Position numbers and translations under genes: made by a program. A stretch of 64,000 nucleotides of DNA, from positions 1 to 64,000 of the forward strand of contig NZ_JAAFHA010000004.1 in NCBI RefSeq assembly GCF_010365055.1, read 5' to 3'. Shown here piece after piece: positions 54,227 through 62,793 of this stretch. The notes below the pieces were generated by a model. The model saw nothing but the letters and a program-made list of their open reading frames with translations. It ran no database searches and was not told the DNA's origin. The stretch comes from Rhodoferax sp. Its GTDB lineage: Bacteria > Pseudomonadota > Gammaproteobacteria > Burkholderiales > Burkholderiaceae_C. Numbering within the stretch: position 1 is the stretch's first letter; the number at the start of each line of letters is the position of its first letter.

Positions 54227-54592
54227 TCAGCCCAATGCCTTGATTTTGGCCAACAACTCGGCTGCATCAACCGGTTTGGTGATGTAGTCACGCGCGCCTT
54301 GGCGCATGCCCCACACCCGATCCGTCTCCAGACTCTTACTGGTGCAAATGATGATCGGAATATCAGAATACTCAGGCGTACGGTTGATGGACCGTGTCAG
54401 CTGAAAGCCGTTTTGGCCCGGCATCACCACGTCCATCAGGATCAGATCGGGCTTGTCCTCCGCAAGGCGGCGCAACGCTTCATCAGCGCCCTCTGCCGTG
54501 CGCACCGACATACCGTTTTTCTGCAACAAATTGGTCATGAACATCAACTCAGTTTTTGAGTCGTCCACGATCAGCACTTTATGGATAGCCAT
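54227..54592 (-). CDS. pilH: PilH response regulator (CheY-like)
   Basis: 121 residues, a single receiver domain: VLIVDDSKTELMF, Asp in LILMDVVMPGQNGFQ, and YITKPVDAAELL with the conserved Lys. PilH acts in pilus retraction control, often as a phosphate sink. Its ATG shares one base with the pilG stop (TAATG), so translation is coupled. AAGGAG precedes it. Confidence 0.95.
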   Translation of the reverse strand: MAIHKVLIVDDSKTELMFMTNLLQKNGMSVRTAEGADEALRRLAEDKPDLILMDVVMPGQNGFQLTRSINRTPEYSDIPIIICTSKSLETDRVWGMRQGARDYITKPVDAAELLAKIKALG

Positions 54593-54990
54593 TAATTCAC
54601 TCCTTGCGTCTGTTTGCCAAACTGCTGCACAGCCTGCAACAATTGGTCTTTGGTAAAGGGTTTTGTTAAATAATCCTGCGCCCCGACCATGCGTCCGCGC
54701 GCTTTGTCAAAAACTCCGTCCTTGGACGACAGCATGACAATGGGCACCTCTGAGTACCTGGCGTTTCGCTTGATGATCGCACAGGTCTGGTAACCATCCA
54801 GCCTGGGCATCAGGATGTCGCAAAAAATAAGATGGGGCTGGTAATCATTGACTTTTGCCAGGGCATCAAAGCCATCCTCGGCAAGCATGACTTCATGCCC
54901 GCCCTGCTTCAAAAAAATCTCGGCACTGCGTCGAATGGTGTTGCTATCGTCAATCACCAAAACTTTGAAAGTCGATCCAGTCGTATTCAC
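54592..54990 (-). CDS. pilG: PilG response regulator (CheY-like)
   Basis: 132 residues from GTG at 54988-54990, chosen because AGGAG lies 9 bp upstream; an ATG at 55035 gives an unsupported extension. Receiver motifs: KVLVIDDSNTIRRSAE, LIFCDILMPRLDGYQ, MLSSKDG and YLTKPFTKDQLL. PilG promotes pilus extension. It starts 61 bp after rubredoxin. Confidence 0.94.
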   Translation of the reverse strand: MNTTGSTFKVLVIDDSNTIRRSAEIFLKQGGHEVMLAEDGFDALAKVNDYQPHLIFCDILMPRLDGYQTCAIIKRNARYSEVPIVMLSSKDGVFDKARGRMVGAQDYLTKPFTKDQLLQAVQQFGKQTQGVN

Positions 54991-55051
54991 AAAACAATGC
55001 TCCTGAATTGGTGATAAATCATAGCGATGGTACACACTTCAATAACGGCGC

Positions 55052-55225
55052 CTAGATTTGCACCATTTCGAAATCTTCCTTGCGGGCACCACACTCAGGG
55101 CACGTCCAGTTGACGGGCACTGCACTCCATACTGTGCCGGGGGCAACGCCGTGGTCGGGATCCCCCACCTCTTCGTCATAGATCCATCCACAAATCAGAC
55201 ACATCCATGTTTTGGTCGATTTCAC
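55052..55225 (-). CDS. Rubredoxin
   Basis: 57 residues from GTG at 55223-55225: KTWMCLICGWIYDEEVG, then VNWTCPECGARKEDFEMV. The two CxxC pairs (Cys9/Cys12 and Cys42/Cys45) bind one iron. It is an electron carrier, often found just before pilG in Burkholderiales. GAAGG lies 11 bp before the GTG. ATG at residue 8 cannot be the start because it would cut the first strand. A function in oxygen or nitric-oxide detoxification or alkane oxidation is possible but not shown by neighbours. Confidence 0.92.
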   Translation of the reverse strand: MKSTKTWMCLICGWIYDEEVGDPDHGVAPGTVWSAVPVNWTCPECGARKEDFEMVQI

Positions 55226-55459
55226 AGGTCAAAAAGCCTTCGAATAGAATGCAAGCATCGAAAAAAAGCGGCATCTGCAAACTTTTCGCCGCACGCCACG
55301 CTATGCGATATTTTGCCTGAAGAAACACACTGGCCCGCTCACACCAACCCCATGATTTCCCTAGTAGCCAAATGCTTGAATGAGTCATTTGCGAAGCTCC
55401 GCCTTACCGGTGCGTTGTCTTCAACTGCTTTTCTATACCCACTCTGAAACTCCTTCCCC

Positions 55460-56770
55460 ATGACACTTAACACTGATAACAACCAAATTTTGTTCGAACG
55501 TGCCAAATGCGTGATACCTGGCGGCGTCAACTCACCGGTCAGGGCGTTCAAGGCAGTTGGCGGCACGCCACGCTTTGTCAAACGCGCTCATGGCTCCTAT
55601 TTCTGGGATGCCAATGACCGACGCTACACCGATTTCATTGGCTCTTGGGGCCCCATGATTCTGGGACACGGGCACCCGGCGGTCGTAGAAGCGGTGCAGG
55701 CCGCTGTACTTGAAGGCTTTTCGTACGGCGCGCCAACTGAACGCGAAGTTGAGCTGGCCGAAGAAATTTTGCGCCTGGTTCCGTCCATGGACATGGTGCG
55801 CCTGGTGAGTTCCGGCACCGAGGCGGCCATGAGCACGATTCGACTGGCGCGCGGCGCCACCGGTCGCAGCAAGCTCATCAAGTTTGAAGGCTGCTACCAC
55901 GGTCATGCTGATGCACTCTTGGTGAAGGCCGGCTCCGGTCTGGCCACTTTTGGCAACCCGACCAGCGCCGGCGTGCCACCTGAAGTGGTGCAACACACAG
56001 TGGTGCTGGAATACAACAACCTAGAGCAGCTGGAAGAAGCCTTTGCCCTCCAGGGCCGCGAAATTGCCTGCCTGATGATGGAGCCAATCTGCGGCAACAT
56101 GAACTTTGTGCGCGCTAGCGTGCCGTTCGTGAAACGTTGCCGCGAGCTCTGCACCCAGTACGGCGCGCTGCTCGTTTTTGACGAGGTGATGACTGGATTT
56201 CGCGTCGCGCTGGGCGGCGCACAAAGCGTTTATGCCAAAGAAATCCCCGGCTTTGAACCCGACATGACGGTGATGGGCAAGGTGATTGGCGGTGGCATGC
56301 CGCTGGCCGCCTTTGGCGCAAAACGCGCTGTCATGGAACATTTGGCGCCCTTGGGCACGGTCTACCAGGCCGGCACACTGTCGGGCAACCCAGTGGCGAC
56401 TGCGTGCGGCCTGGCCACCCTGCGCGAAATCAGCAAACCCGGGTTTTATGAAGAACTTGCGCGCACAACGCGTTCACTGACGGACGGCTTGAAAGCTGCA
56501 GCGTTCGCCGAAGGCGTGGCTTTTAGCGCCGACAGCGAAGGCGGCATGTTTGGTTTCTTTCTGCTGGATGCCTTGCCGCAAAATTATGTCCAAGTGATGA
56601 AATCCGACAGCGCTCGCTTCAATCAGCTGTTTCACGGACTATTGGATCGCGGTGTCTACATCGCACCGGCTTTGTATGAGGCCGGCTTCGTGAGTGCCGC
56701 GCACACCGACGAAGACATTGCTAGCACGGTGGCAGCAGCGCGCGACGTGTTCAAGTTGCTTGCAAAATAA
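55460..56770 (+). CDS. hemL: Glutamate-1-semialdehyde 2,1-aminomutase
   Basis: 436 residues. [20 protein letters not shown] opens the family; [16 protein letters not shown] binds PLP phosphate, and [16 protein letters not shown] carries the PLP lysine. The enzyme makes 5-aminolevulinate for haem via the C5 pathway. It diverges from rubredoxin; the 234-bp gap that in related genomes often holds thiamine genes is non-coding here. No good ribosome site. Confidence 0.97.
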   Translation: MTLNTDNNQILFERAKCVIPGGVNSPVRAFKAVGGTPRFVKRAHGSYFWDANDRRYTDFIGSWGPMILGHGHPAVVEAVQAAVLEGFSYGAPTEREVELAEEILRLVPSMDMVRLVSSGTEAAMSTIRLARGATGRSKLIKFEGCYHGHADALLVKAGSGLATFGNPTSAGVPPEVVQHTVVLEYNNLEQLEEAFALQGREIACLMMEPICGNMNFVRASVPFVKRCRELCTQYGALLVFDEVMTGFRVALGGAQSVYAKEIPGFEPDMTVMGKVIGGGMPLAAFGAKRAVMEHLAPLGTVYQAGTLSGNPVATACGLATLREISKPGFYEELARTTRSLTDGLKAAAFAEGVAFSADSEGGMFGFFLLDALPQNYVQVMKSDSARFNQLFHGLLDRGVYIAPALYEAGFVSAAHTDEDIASTVAAARDVFKLLAK

Positions 56771-56850
56771 CGGGGTGAGAGTTTTGCGCAACAGGGCTCA
56801 ACACCCAGACTGGAAGCCAACCGTCGGCTAGCCTGTCCTGGCCAAGACCC

Positions 56851-56893
56851 AAAAAAATAGCCCTGGCTCCAATGAGGAACCAGGGCATTTTTT
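56851..56893. terminator. Terminator after hemL
   Basis: GCCCTGG and CCAGGGC form the stem, with A and T runs on the two flanks, so it can serve both strands. Confidence 0.9.
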
Positions 56894-56939
56894 CGCCTAA
56901 TTTCTTCAAGTCACAAAAGACTGTCAAAAATATTAAATT

Positions 56940-57032
56940 TGGCGGAAACGGAGAGATTCGAACTCTCGAGGAGGCTCTACACCCCCTACTCCCTTAGCAG
57001 GGGAGCACCTTCGGCCACTCGGTCACGTTTCC
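56940..57032 (-). tRNA. tRNA-Ser (anticodon GCU)
   Basis: On the minus strand GGAAACG pairs with CGTTTCC, with an encoded CCA at 56940-56942. The anticodon loop CTGCTAA gives GCT, and a long variable arm is present. It lies just downstream of lysC. Confidence 0.97.
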
Positions 57033-57072
57033 TTGAAACAGGCGAGATTATCTCATGACTTGAAAGACTTTT

Positions 57073-58341
57073 TTAAGCAGGCGCCTGTTCCAGCTCAAAT
57101 GCCTTGTGTAAGGCACGCACGGCCAGCTCCATGTACTTCTCGTCAATCACCACCGAGGTCTTGATCTCGGACGTGGAAATCATCTGAATGTTGATGCCTT
57201 CCTCACTCAGGACGCGAAACATCTTGCTGGCCACGCCGACGTGACTACGCATGCCAATGCCGACGATCGACACTTTGCAGATTTTGGTGTCGCCGACCAC
57301 CTCTTGGGCCCCCAACTTCGGCAGCACTTCTTCTTTCAGCAAATCCACCGTCTTGGCATAGTCGCCCCGGTTGACGGTGAAGCTGAAGTCGGTCTTGCCA
57401 TCTTTGCTGATGTTCTGAATGATCACATCGACTTCAATATTGGCATCGGCCACGGCGCCCAGAATCTGGTAGGCAATACCAGGCTTGTCAGGCACGCCCA
57501 GCACGGAAATCTTGGCCTCATCGCGGCTGAATGCGATGCCAGAGACAATAGCTTGTTCCATGTGTTCGTCTTCCTCAAAAGTGATCAAGGTGCCGGAGGC
57601 GGCTTCCTCATTGATGTCAATATCCCACGGCGTAAAGCTGCTCAACACACGCAGCTTCACTCTGTATTTACCGGCAAATTCGACCGACCGAATCTGCAGC
57701 ACTTTGGAACCCATGGAGGCCATCTCCAGCATCTCCTCAAAGCTCACAGTCTTCAGGCGGCGCGCTTCAGGCACGACACGCGGGTCGGTGGTGTAGACAC
57801 CGTCCACGTCGGTGTAGATCAGGCATTCATCGGCCTTCATGGCTGCAGCCACGGCCACGGCCGACGTGTCTGAGCCACCGCGCCCCAGCGTCGTGATGTT
57901 GCCCAGTTCATCCAGCCCTTGAAAGCCGGTGACGATGACCACCCGACCGGCTTCGAGATCAGCGCGCACCTTGGTGTCCTCAATCGACTCGATGCGGGCT
58001 TTGGTGTAAGCGCTGTTGGTGCGAATGGGCACTTGCCAGCCGGCATAGCTGACCGACTCCAGGCCTTCAGCTTGCAGCGCAATCGCCAGCAAGGCGCTGG
58101 AGGCCTGCTCGCCGGTCGCGGCCAGCATGTCAAGCTCGCGGCTGTAGGACTCGGTTTCTTTCGCCGGCGCCAGTTCTTTCGCCAGCGCCAGCAAACGATT
58201 GGTTTCACCGCTCATGGCGCTTGGTACGACGACCATCTGGTGGCCAGCGCGCGCCCATTTAGCGACGCGTTTGGCAACGTTGCGGATGCGATCAGTGGAG
58301 CCCATCGACGTGCCGCCGTATTTGTGAACGATTAATGCCAT
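57073..58341 (-). CDS. lysC: Aspartokinase
   Basis: 422 residues. IVHKYGGTSMGS opens the amino-acid kinase domain, GRGGSDTSAVAVAAAM lies near residue 155, and two ACT domains follow in the last 150 residues (VPDKPGIAYQILG, SIVGIGMRSHVGVASKMF). It phosphorylates aspartate for lysine, threonine and methionine synthesis and is probably feedback-regulated through the ACT pair. It follows tilS by 12 bp. Confidence 0.96.
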   Translation of the reverse strand: MALIVHKYGGTSMGSTDRIRNVAKRVAKWARAGHQMVVVPSAMSGETNRLLALAKELAPAKETESYSRELDMLAATGEQASSALLAIALQAEGLESVSYAGWQVPIRTNSAYTKARIESIEDTKVRADLEAGRVVIVTGFQGLDELGNITTLGRGGSDTSAVAVAAAMKADECLIYTDVDGVYTTDPRVVPEARRLKTVSFEEMLEMASMGSKVLQIRSVEFAGKYRVKLRVLSSFTPWDIDINEEAASGTLITFEEDEHMEQAIVSGIAFSRDEAKISVLGVPDKPGIAYQILGAVADANIEVDVIIQNISKDGKTDFSFTVNRGDYAKTVDLLKEEVLPKLGAQEVVGDTKICKVSIVGIGMRSHVGVASKMFRVLSEEGINIQMISTSEIKTSVVIDEKYMELAVRALHKAFELEQAPA

Positions 58342-58353
58342 TGGTAATATTTA

Positions 58354-59316
58354 TTAGAGCAAAACCGTGCGATTGTACCAATGCAGTACCGCACCGCTGC
58401 GCGCGCAGAAGCCGGTGCCAACCTTGATGTTGATCTGGTGCCCACGCGTGCGGCAGACCTCGATCTGGTCAAGCAATTGGGCCAACTGCGCCGTGCTGGG
58501 CACGGTGTGAAAAACGGTGTTGAGCCAATGGCGCAGCACATTGGCCTGGCGCGGGCGACTCAAGCCCTGCAGTTGCGCAATCGCTGGCGGGTTGCCGATT
58601 TTCACCAGGTCCTGCGCCGCCACATCAAGCAGCACCGCTTGCGCCTGCGCGGCATGGGCAGCGCTGCGGGCAAAGGTATCGCGAAATTGCGGAAAGGTGG
58701 CCTCCAACGCGGGCAGCAGTCGCGCACGGATGCGGTTGCGGGTGAACTGTTCATCGACATTGGTCGGGTCCTCAATCCAGGCCACACCACGAGCGACCAA
58801 CCAGGGCCGGATTTCTGACGCCGCCACTCGCAGCAGCGGACGATGGTAGGTGAGTCCCGAGCGTTGCCAGCTCGCAGACATGGCACTTAAGCCGGGCAAG
58901 CCAGCACCCCGACTCAGGGCCAGCAGCAGCGTCTCAACCTGATCGTCCGCATGTTGCGCAATTGCTATATTTTTAATAGCTTCTTGCGCATATTCCACGA
59001 GGGCTAGAGCCTCAAATGCTTTATATCTTGCACGGCGGGCGGCGTCTTCCGGACTCTGCCCTGAGGCATGACGCGCGTCCACGCGTTTGACCACAAGCGG
59101 CAAGCCCAGCCGCGCGCAAACCGTCTGGCAATGCTGTTCGAAGTCATCGCCCGCCGCCTGTACGCCGTGGTGAATGTGGATAGCGTGCACCTGCCCCGGC
59201 CATTTTTCAGCGCAGGCCAGCAACAACGCACTCGAGTCGGCCCCGCCACTGAAGCCCACGGCCAGCGGCAACGCCGGCGCGAAAGCCGCCATGGCGTCAG
59301 CCAGGCTGACGGTCAC
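58354..59316 (-). CDS. tilS: tRNA(Ile)-lysidine synthase, carrying a repeat-encoded segment
   Basis: 320 residues. The PP-loop SGGADSSALLL (23-33) and AQHADDQVETLLLALSRGAGLPG (120-142) are hallmark TilS motifs; RNRIRARLLPAL follows. TilS turns C34 of the AUA-reading tRNA-Ile into lysidine and is essential in nearly all bacteria. Residues 102-118 (EALALVEYAQEAIKNIA) are encoded by a near-perfect copy of the dispersed element, sitting between the ARRARY helix and AQHADDQ. Compared with E. coli TilS this stretch is about six residues longer. The C-terminal substrate-recognition domains of long TilS are absent, as in other betaproteobacteria (inference). Confidence 0.95.
   Translation of the reverse strand: MTVSLADAMAAFAPALPLAVGFSGGADSSALLLACAEKWPGQVHAIHIHHGVQAAGDDFEQHCQTVCARLGLPLVVKRVDARHASGQSPEDAARRARYKAFEALALVEYAQEAIKNIAIAQHADDQVETLLLALSRGAGLPGLSAMSASWQRSGLTYHRPLLRVAASEIRPWLVARGVAWIEDPTNVDEQFTRNRIRARLLPALEATFPQFRDTFARSAAHAAQAQAVLLDVAAQDLVKIGNPPAIAQLQGLSRPRQANVLRHWLNTVFHTVPSTAQLAQLLDQIEVCRTRGHQINIKVGTGFCARSGAVLHWYNRTVLL
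58964..59013 (+). repeat. Dispersed 48-bp element, copy I, inside tilS
   Basis: GCTATATTTTTAATAGC hairpin, then TTGCGC and CACGAGGGCTAGAGCCTC. It is read from the reverse strand in frame as tilS residues 102-118. The consensus TAA is TAT here. Confidence 0.9.
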
Positions 59317-59354
59317 ACGGTCACCGCACTAAAGACACTGCAAACCCGCCCACG

Positions 59355-60332
59355 CTACTTGGCCGCCGCCTTGGTATCAATGAACCGGCCATAGCTTTGC
59401 AGGCGCTCGTAGCGCCGCTCCAACAATTCCTTGACCTTGAGGTCACTGACCTGGCGGAAGGCGTCATTCAAGGCGCGCTTGAGAAAAGCAGCCATCTGCT
59501 TGTAATCGCGGTGCGCGCCACCGACGGGCTCATTGACGATCTTGTCAATCACGCCCAGCGCCTTGAGCCGGTGCGCGGTAATGCCCAGCGCGTCGGCCGC
59601 CTCTTGGGCCTTGTCGGACGTTTTCCAAAGAATGGAGGCACAGCCTTCGGGGCTGATAACCGAATAAATCGAGTACTGCAGCATCAGCACCTGGTCGCCA
59701 ATCGAAATCGCCAGGGCACCGCCCGAGCCCCCTTCGCCAATAATGGTCGTGATGATCGGCACTTCGAGCTGCGCCATCTCGAAGATGTTGCGGCCAATGG
59801 CCTCGGATTGACCCCGTTCTTCGGCATCAATGCCCGGGTAGGCACCGGGCGTGTCGACAAAGGTGAATACCGGCAAGTTGAATTTTTCTGCCGTCTTCAT
59901 CAGGCGCAGCGCCTTGCGATAACCCTCCGGCTTGGTCATGCCAAAGTTGCGCAGACCGCGCTCTTTGGTGTCACGCCCTTTTTGTTGCCCCAGGACCATG
60001 CAGGGTGTGCCATTGAAACGCGCCAGGCCGCCGACAATGCTCTGGTCATCGGCAAAATGGCGGTCGCCGTGCAGCTCGACAAAATGGGTGAAGATGTCGT
60101 TGATGTAATCCAGCGTGTAGGGTCGCTCGGGGTGGCGGGCAATCTTGGTGATCTGCCACGGGGTCAAGTCACTGTAGATGTCCTTGGTGAGCTGCTGACT
60201 TTTCTTGGCGAGTTGACCAATTTCAGTCGAAATATCCACCGCCGACTCGGTCTGCACATAGCGCAGTTCTTCAATCTTGTTCTCGAGATCGGCAATCGGT
60301 TGCTCAAAATCGAGGAATGTTTTCTTGGCCAC
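59355..60332 (-). CDS. accA: Acetyl-CoA carboxylase carboxyltransferase subunit alpha
   Basis: 325 residues from GTG at 60330-60332 (AAGGAAAA upstream); the frame to 60518 runs through the tandem repeats and is not Acc[23 protein letters not shown] is the AccA N-terminus, followed by [21 protein letters not shown] and [20 protein letters not shown]. With AccD it carboxylates acetyl-CoA for fatty acid synthesis. Three hairpin repeats fill its leader. Confidence 0.97.
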   Translation of the reverse strand: MAKKTFLDFEQPIADLENKIEELRYVQTESAVDISTEIGQLAKKSQQLTKDIYSDLTPWQITKIARHPERPYTLDYINDIFTHFVELHGDRHFADDQSIVGGLARFNGTPCMVLGQQKGRDTKERGLRNFGMTKPEGYRKALRLMKTAEKFNLPVFTFVDTPGAYPGIDAEERGQSEAIGRNIFEMAQLEVPIITTIIGEGGSGGALAISIGDQVLMLQYSIYSVISPEGCASILWKTSDKAQEAADALGITAHRLKALGVIDKIVNEPVGGAHRDYKQMAAFLKRALNDAFRQVSDLKVKELLERRYERLQSYGRFIDTKAAAK

Positions 60333-60351
60333 AAACTTTTCCTTTAAATAG

Positions 60352-60528
60352 TTGGGGACAGCGCTTGCTCGCTTGACGTAACGGTGGTCTGTCCCGCAAA
60401 TTTCTTCATTTGTTGAGGACAGAGCAAGCTCACTGCGTGTAGCCCTGGTCTGTCCCGCATTTTTAATCAGTTGGGGACAGAGCTTGTTCGCTTCGCGTAA
60501 CGGCGGTCTGTCCCGCAAATTCTCAGGT
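60352..60528. repeat. Three tandem about 59-bp hairpin repeats upstream of accA
   Basis: Units start at about 60352, 60413 and 60471. Each begins TTGGGGACAG (unit 2 TTGAGGACAG) and ends TCTGTCCCGCA, so GGGACAG/CTGTCCC-type arms can pair within each unit. The middle parts (GCTTGCTCGCTTGACG and variants) differ slightly. They lie between the glycosylase stop and accA. Confidence 0.9.
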
Positions 60529-60530
60529 TT

Positions 60531-61193
60531 TCAATATTCCACCGGCAACGGATCCAGCGAGCGCCAAATATACCAAGTTGCCACGCTGCAATAAGGTGCC
60601 CAGGCGGCGGCTACTTCGCGGGCGTCACTGCGGCTGACCGTGTCACCAGAGAAATAGTTCTTGCTGATGCCATTGAGCAGCCCCACGTCGTCCAGCGGCA
60701 GCACATTGGGGCGCATCAGGTGGAAGATCAAGAACATCTCCGCCGTCCAGCGACCAATGCCACGGATGGCGATCAACTCGGCGATGATCGCCTCATCGTC
60801 CATGGTTTCCCAGGTCTCGACGTGCACCGCGCCACTGTCAAAATGCAGCGCCAGGTCCACCAGGTATTCCACCTTGCGCACACTCAAGCCCGCCGCGCGC
60901 ATGTCATCGACCTTGAGCTTGAGCACGTTGGCCGCCGTGATCTGCTTGGGCAGCAGCGCAAAGCGATTCCAAACCGTCTGAGCCGCCTTGACCGAAATCT
61001 GTTGACCCACCACACTGCGCGCCAGCGTCACAAAAGCATCGCCCCGGCTTTGCAGACAAGCGTCGCCAAACAGCGGGATGAGTCGCTTCATCACCCGGTC
61101 TTTCTTCATCAGGTGCTTGCACGCGTCGCTCCAGTAAGCGGGAGACGCCCCCACTGACGCTACTTTATCAGGAGCTAACATCGCACTATCCAC
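60531..61193 (-). CDS. DNA-3-methyladenine glycosylase II (AlkA-type HhH-GPD), repeat-encoded N-terminus
   Basis: 220 residues from GTG 61193, or 216 from ATG 61181. FVTLARSVVGQQISVKAAQTV and the HhH-GPD motif IRGIGRWTAEMFLIFHLMRP, with catalytic Asp in PLDDVGL, define the family, which removes alkylated purines. The start region lies in a dispersed-element copy (61159-61207): residues 1-12 (VDSAMLAPDKVA) come from it. No ribosome site is clear, so the repeat may have replaced the original start. It follows cysS by 33 bp and precedes accA. Confidence 0.92.
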   Translation of the reverse strand: MDSAMLAPDKVASVGASPAYWSDACKHLMKKDRVMKRLIPLFGDACLQSRGDAFVTLARSVVGQQISVKAAQTVWNRFALLPKQITAANVLKLKVDDMRAAGLSVRKVEYLVDLALHFDSGAVHVETWETMDDEAIIAELIAIRGIGRWTAEMFLIFHLMRPNVLPLDDVGLLNGISKNYFSGDTVSRSDAREVAAAWAPYCSVATWYIWRSLDPLPVEY

Positions 61194-61207
61194 GGGGGCT
61201 AGAGGCC
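61159..61207 (+). repeat. Dispersed 48-bp element, copy J, at the start of the glycosylase gene
   Basis: GCTAC-loop-GAGC, then ACGGGGGCTAGAGGCC. It is read from the reverse strand in the same frame as the tilS and phhB copies and supplies the first 12 codons. The consensus TAA is AGT here. Confidence 0.85.
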
Positions 61208-61226
61208 ATAATGACCATTATAAAAA

Positions 61227-62606
61227 TCATGCCACAACTTCCCAGACGGTGCCTGCGGCTGAATCTTTCAAAACAATACCCTGAGCCAACAACGCCTGGC
61301 GAATGCGATCAGCTTCGGCAAAGTCTTTGGCGGCCTTGGCCGCCGCGCGCTGCGCAATCAAGGTCGCAATGGACGCCTCGTCGAGCGTGGCGCCGGCCTG
61401 CAAGAAATCTTTCGGATTGCCTTGCAGCAAGCCCAAGCACGCGCCCAGCGCCTTCAGCAAGCCCGCCAGTTTCGGGGAGCGGGTCTTATTGACCTCGGTC
61501 GCCAGTTCAAACAGCACCGCCACCGCCTCGGGGGTGCCGAAGTCTTCATCCATCGCCGCCTTGAAGCGCGCGGCAAACGGCTCGCGCCAGTCAATGGCAA
61601 GCAGCGGTTCTAGCGCTACCAGATCAAGCGCCGTGTAGAGGCGTTTCAGAGAGTTACGGGCATCATCCAGGTGCGCGTCGCTGTGGTTCAGGGCGCTGCG
61701 GTAGTGGGCCCGAATGATGAAAAAGCGCGTGGTCTCGGCGTCGTAACGCGCCAAGATATCGCGAATCGTGAAGAAATTGCCCAGGCTCTTGGACATCTTC
61801 TCGTTATCACGCGTCACAAAGCCGTTGTGCATCCAGAGGCTCGCCAGTGGCTTGCCGGTGGCACCCTCGCTCTGCGCGATTTCATTCTCGTGGTGCGGAA
61901 ATTGCAGGTCAGCGCCGCCACCGTGAATGTCCACGGTATCCCCGAGCATCTCGCTGCACATGGCCGAGCATTCGATGTGCCAGCCAGGGCGACCCTGGCC
62001 GTAAATGCTGTCCCATTTCGCATCCGGCGGTTCATTCGGTTTGGCTGTTTTCCAGAGAACAAAATCAAGCGGGTCCTCCTTGCCGTCCGCCACGGCCACC
62101 CGCTCACCGGCGCGCAACTCATCGAGTGACTTGCCGCTGAGCTTGCCGTAACCGGGGAACTTGCGCACCGCGTAATTGACGTCCCCATTGCCGGCTTGGT
62201 AGGCCAAGCCCTTTTGTTCGAGTCGACCAATCAAGCCCAACATTTGCGGCACAAAGTCGGTGGCGCGGGGCTCATGCGTGGGGCGCTCGATGCCCAGGGC
62301 ATCCGCATCCTGATGCAGAGCGTTCACCATGCGATCGGTCAGGGCCCGGATGGTTTCGCCATTCTCCAAGGCACGCTTGATGATTTTGTCGTCGATATCG
62401 GTCACGTTGCGCACATAGGTCACCCGCAAGCCGCTGGCCTTGAGCCAGCGTTGCACCACGTCAAACGCGACCATGGCGCGCGCATGGCCCAGATGGCACA
62501 GGTCATAAACGGTCATGCCGCAAACGTACATGCGCACATGGCCGGGCTCCAGCGGTGACAAAGGCTCCAGGGCACGCGACAGCGTGTTGTAAATGCGCAA
62601 ACTCAT
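61227..62606 (-). CDS. cysS: Cysteinyl-tRNA synthetase
   Basis: 459 residues from ATG at 62604-62606; the longer frame to 62702 lacks support. [19 protein letters not shown] holds the HIGH-type motif (HLGH) and one zinc Cys, and [15 protein letters not shown] is the KMSKS loop. It charges tRNA-Cys. It heads the minus-strand series cysS, glycosylase, accA, tilS, lysC. Confidence 0.98.
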   Translation of the reverse strand: MSLRIYNTLSRALEPLSPLEPGHVRMYVCGMTVYDLCHLGHARAMVAFDVVQRWLKASGLRVTYVRNVTDIDDKIIKRALENGETIRALTDRMVNALHQDADALGIERPTHEPRATDFVPQMLGLIGRLEQKGLAYQAGNGDVNYAVRKFPGYGKLSGKSLDELRAGERVAVADGKEDPLDFVLWKTAKPNEPPDAKWDSIYGQGRPGWHIECSAMCSEMLGDTVDIHGGGADLQFPHHENEIAQSEGATGKPLASLWMHNGFVTRDNEKMSKSLGNFFTIRDILARYDAETTRFFIIRAHYRSALNHSDAHLDDARNSLKRLYTALDLVALEPLLAIDWREPFAARFKAAMDEDFGTPEAVAVLFELATEVNKTRSPKLAGLLKALGACLGLLQGNPKDFLQAGATLDEASIATLIAQRAAAKAAKDFAEADRIRQALLAQGIVLKDSAAGTVWEVVA

Positions 62607-62793
62607 GGGTGTTCCAAACGACGGCGTCAGGGTAATCAACCGAAGGGCGGCCTCGGCAAAAACTGCAAATGGGCAAGTAAGCATGAGGGAGCTGAAAAAC
62701 ACCCCCTAAGCTACAATTCTTAGCAGTATATAGCCCGGTCGGCTGGCCAGCCGCGATTGGTGGGCGTTCACCCTGTAGGAATCAAAAAGCGCC

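Noticed and set aside
55226-55459. Search for a thiamine gene (thiD/thiE) between rubredoxin and hemL
   Set aside because: The 234 bp contain only short shadow frames without family motifs.
60333-60518. N-terminal extension of accA through the tandem repeats
   Set aside because: AccA proteins begin at [13 protein letters not shown] 60332 has a good AAGGAAAA site. The extension is translated repeat.
60352-60528. CRISPR-like look of the three tandem units
   Set aside because: Units are adjacent without unique spacers, differ internally and there is no cas gene.
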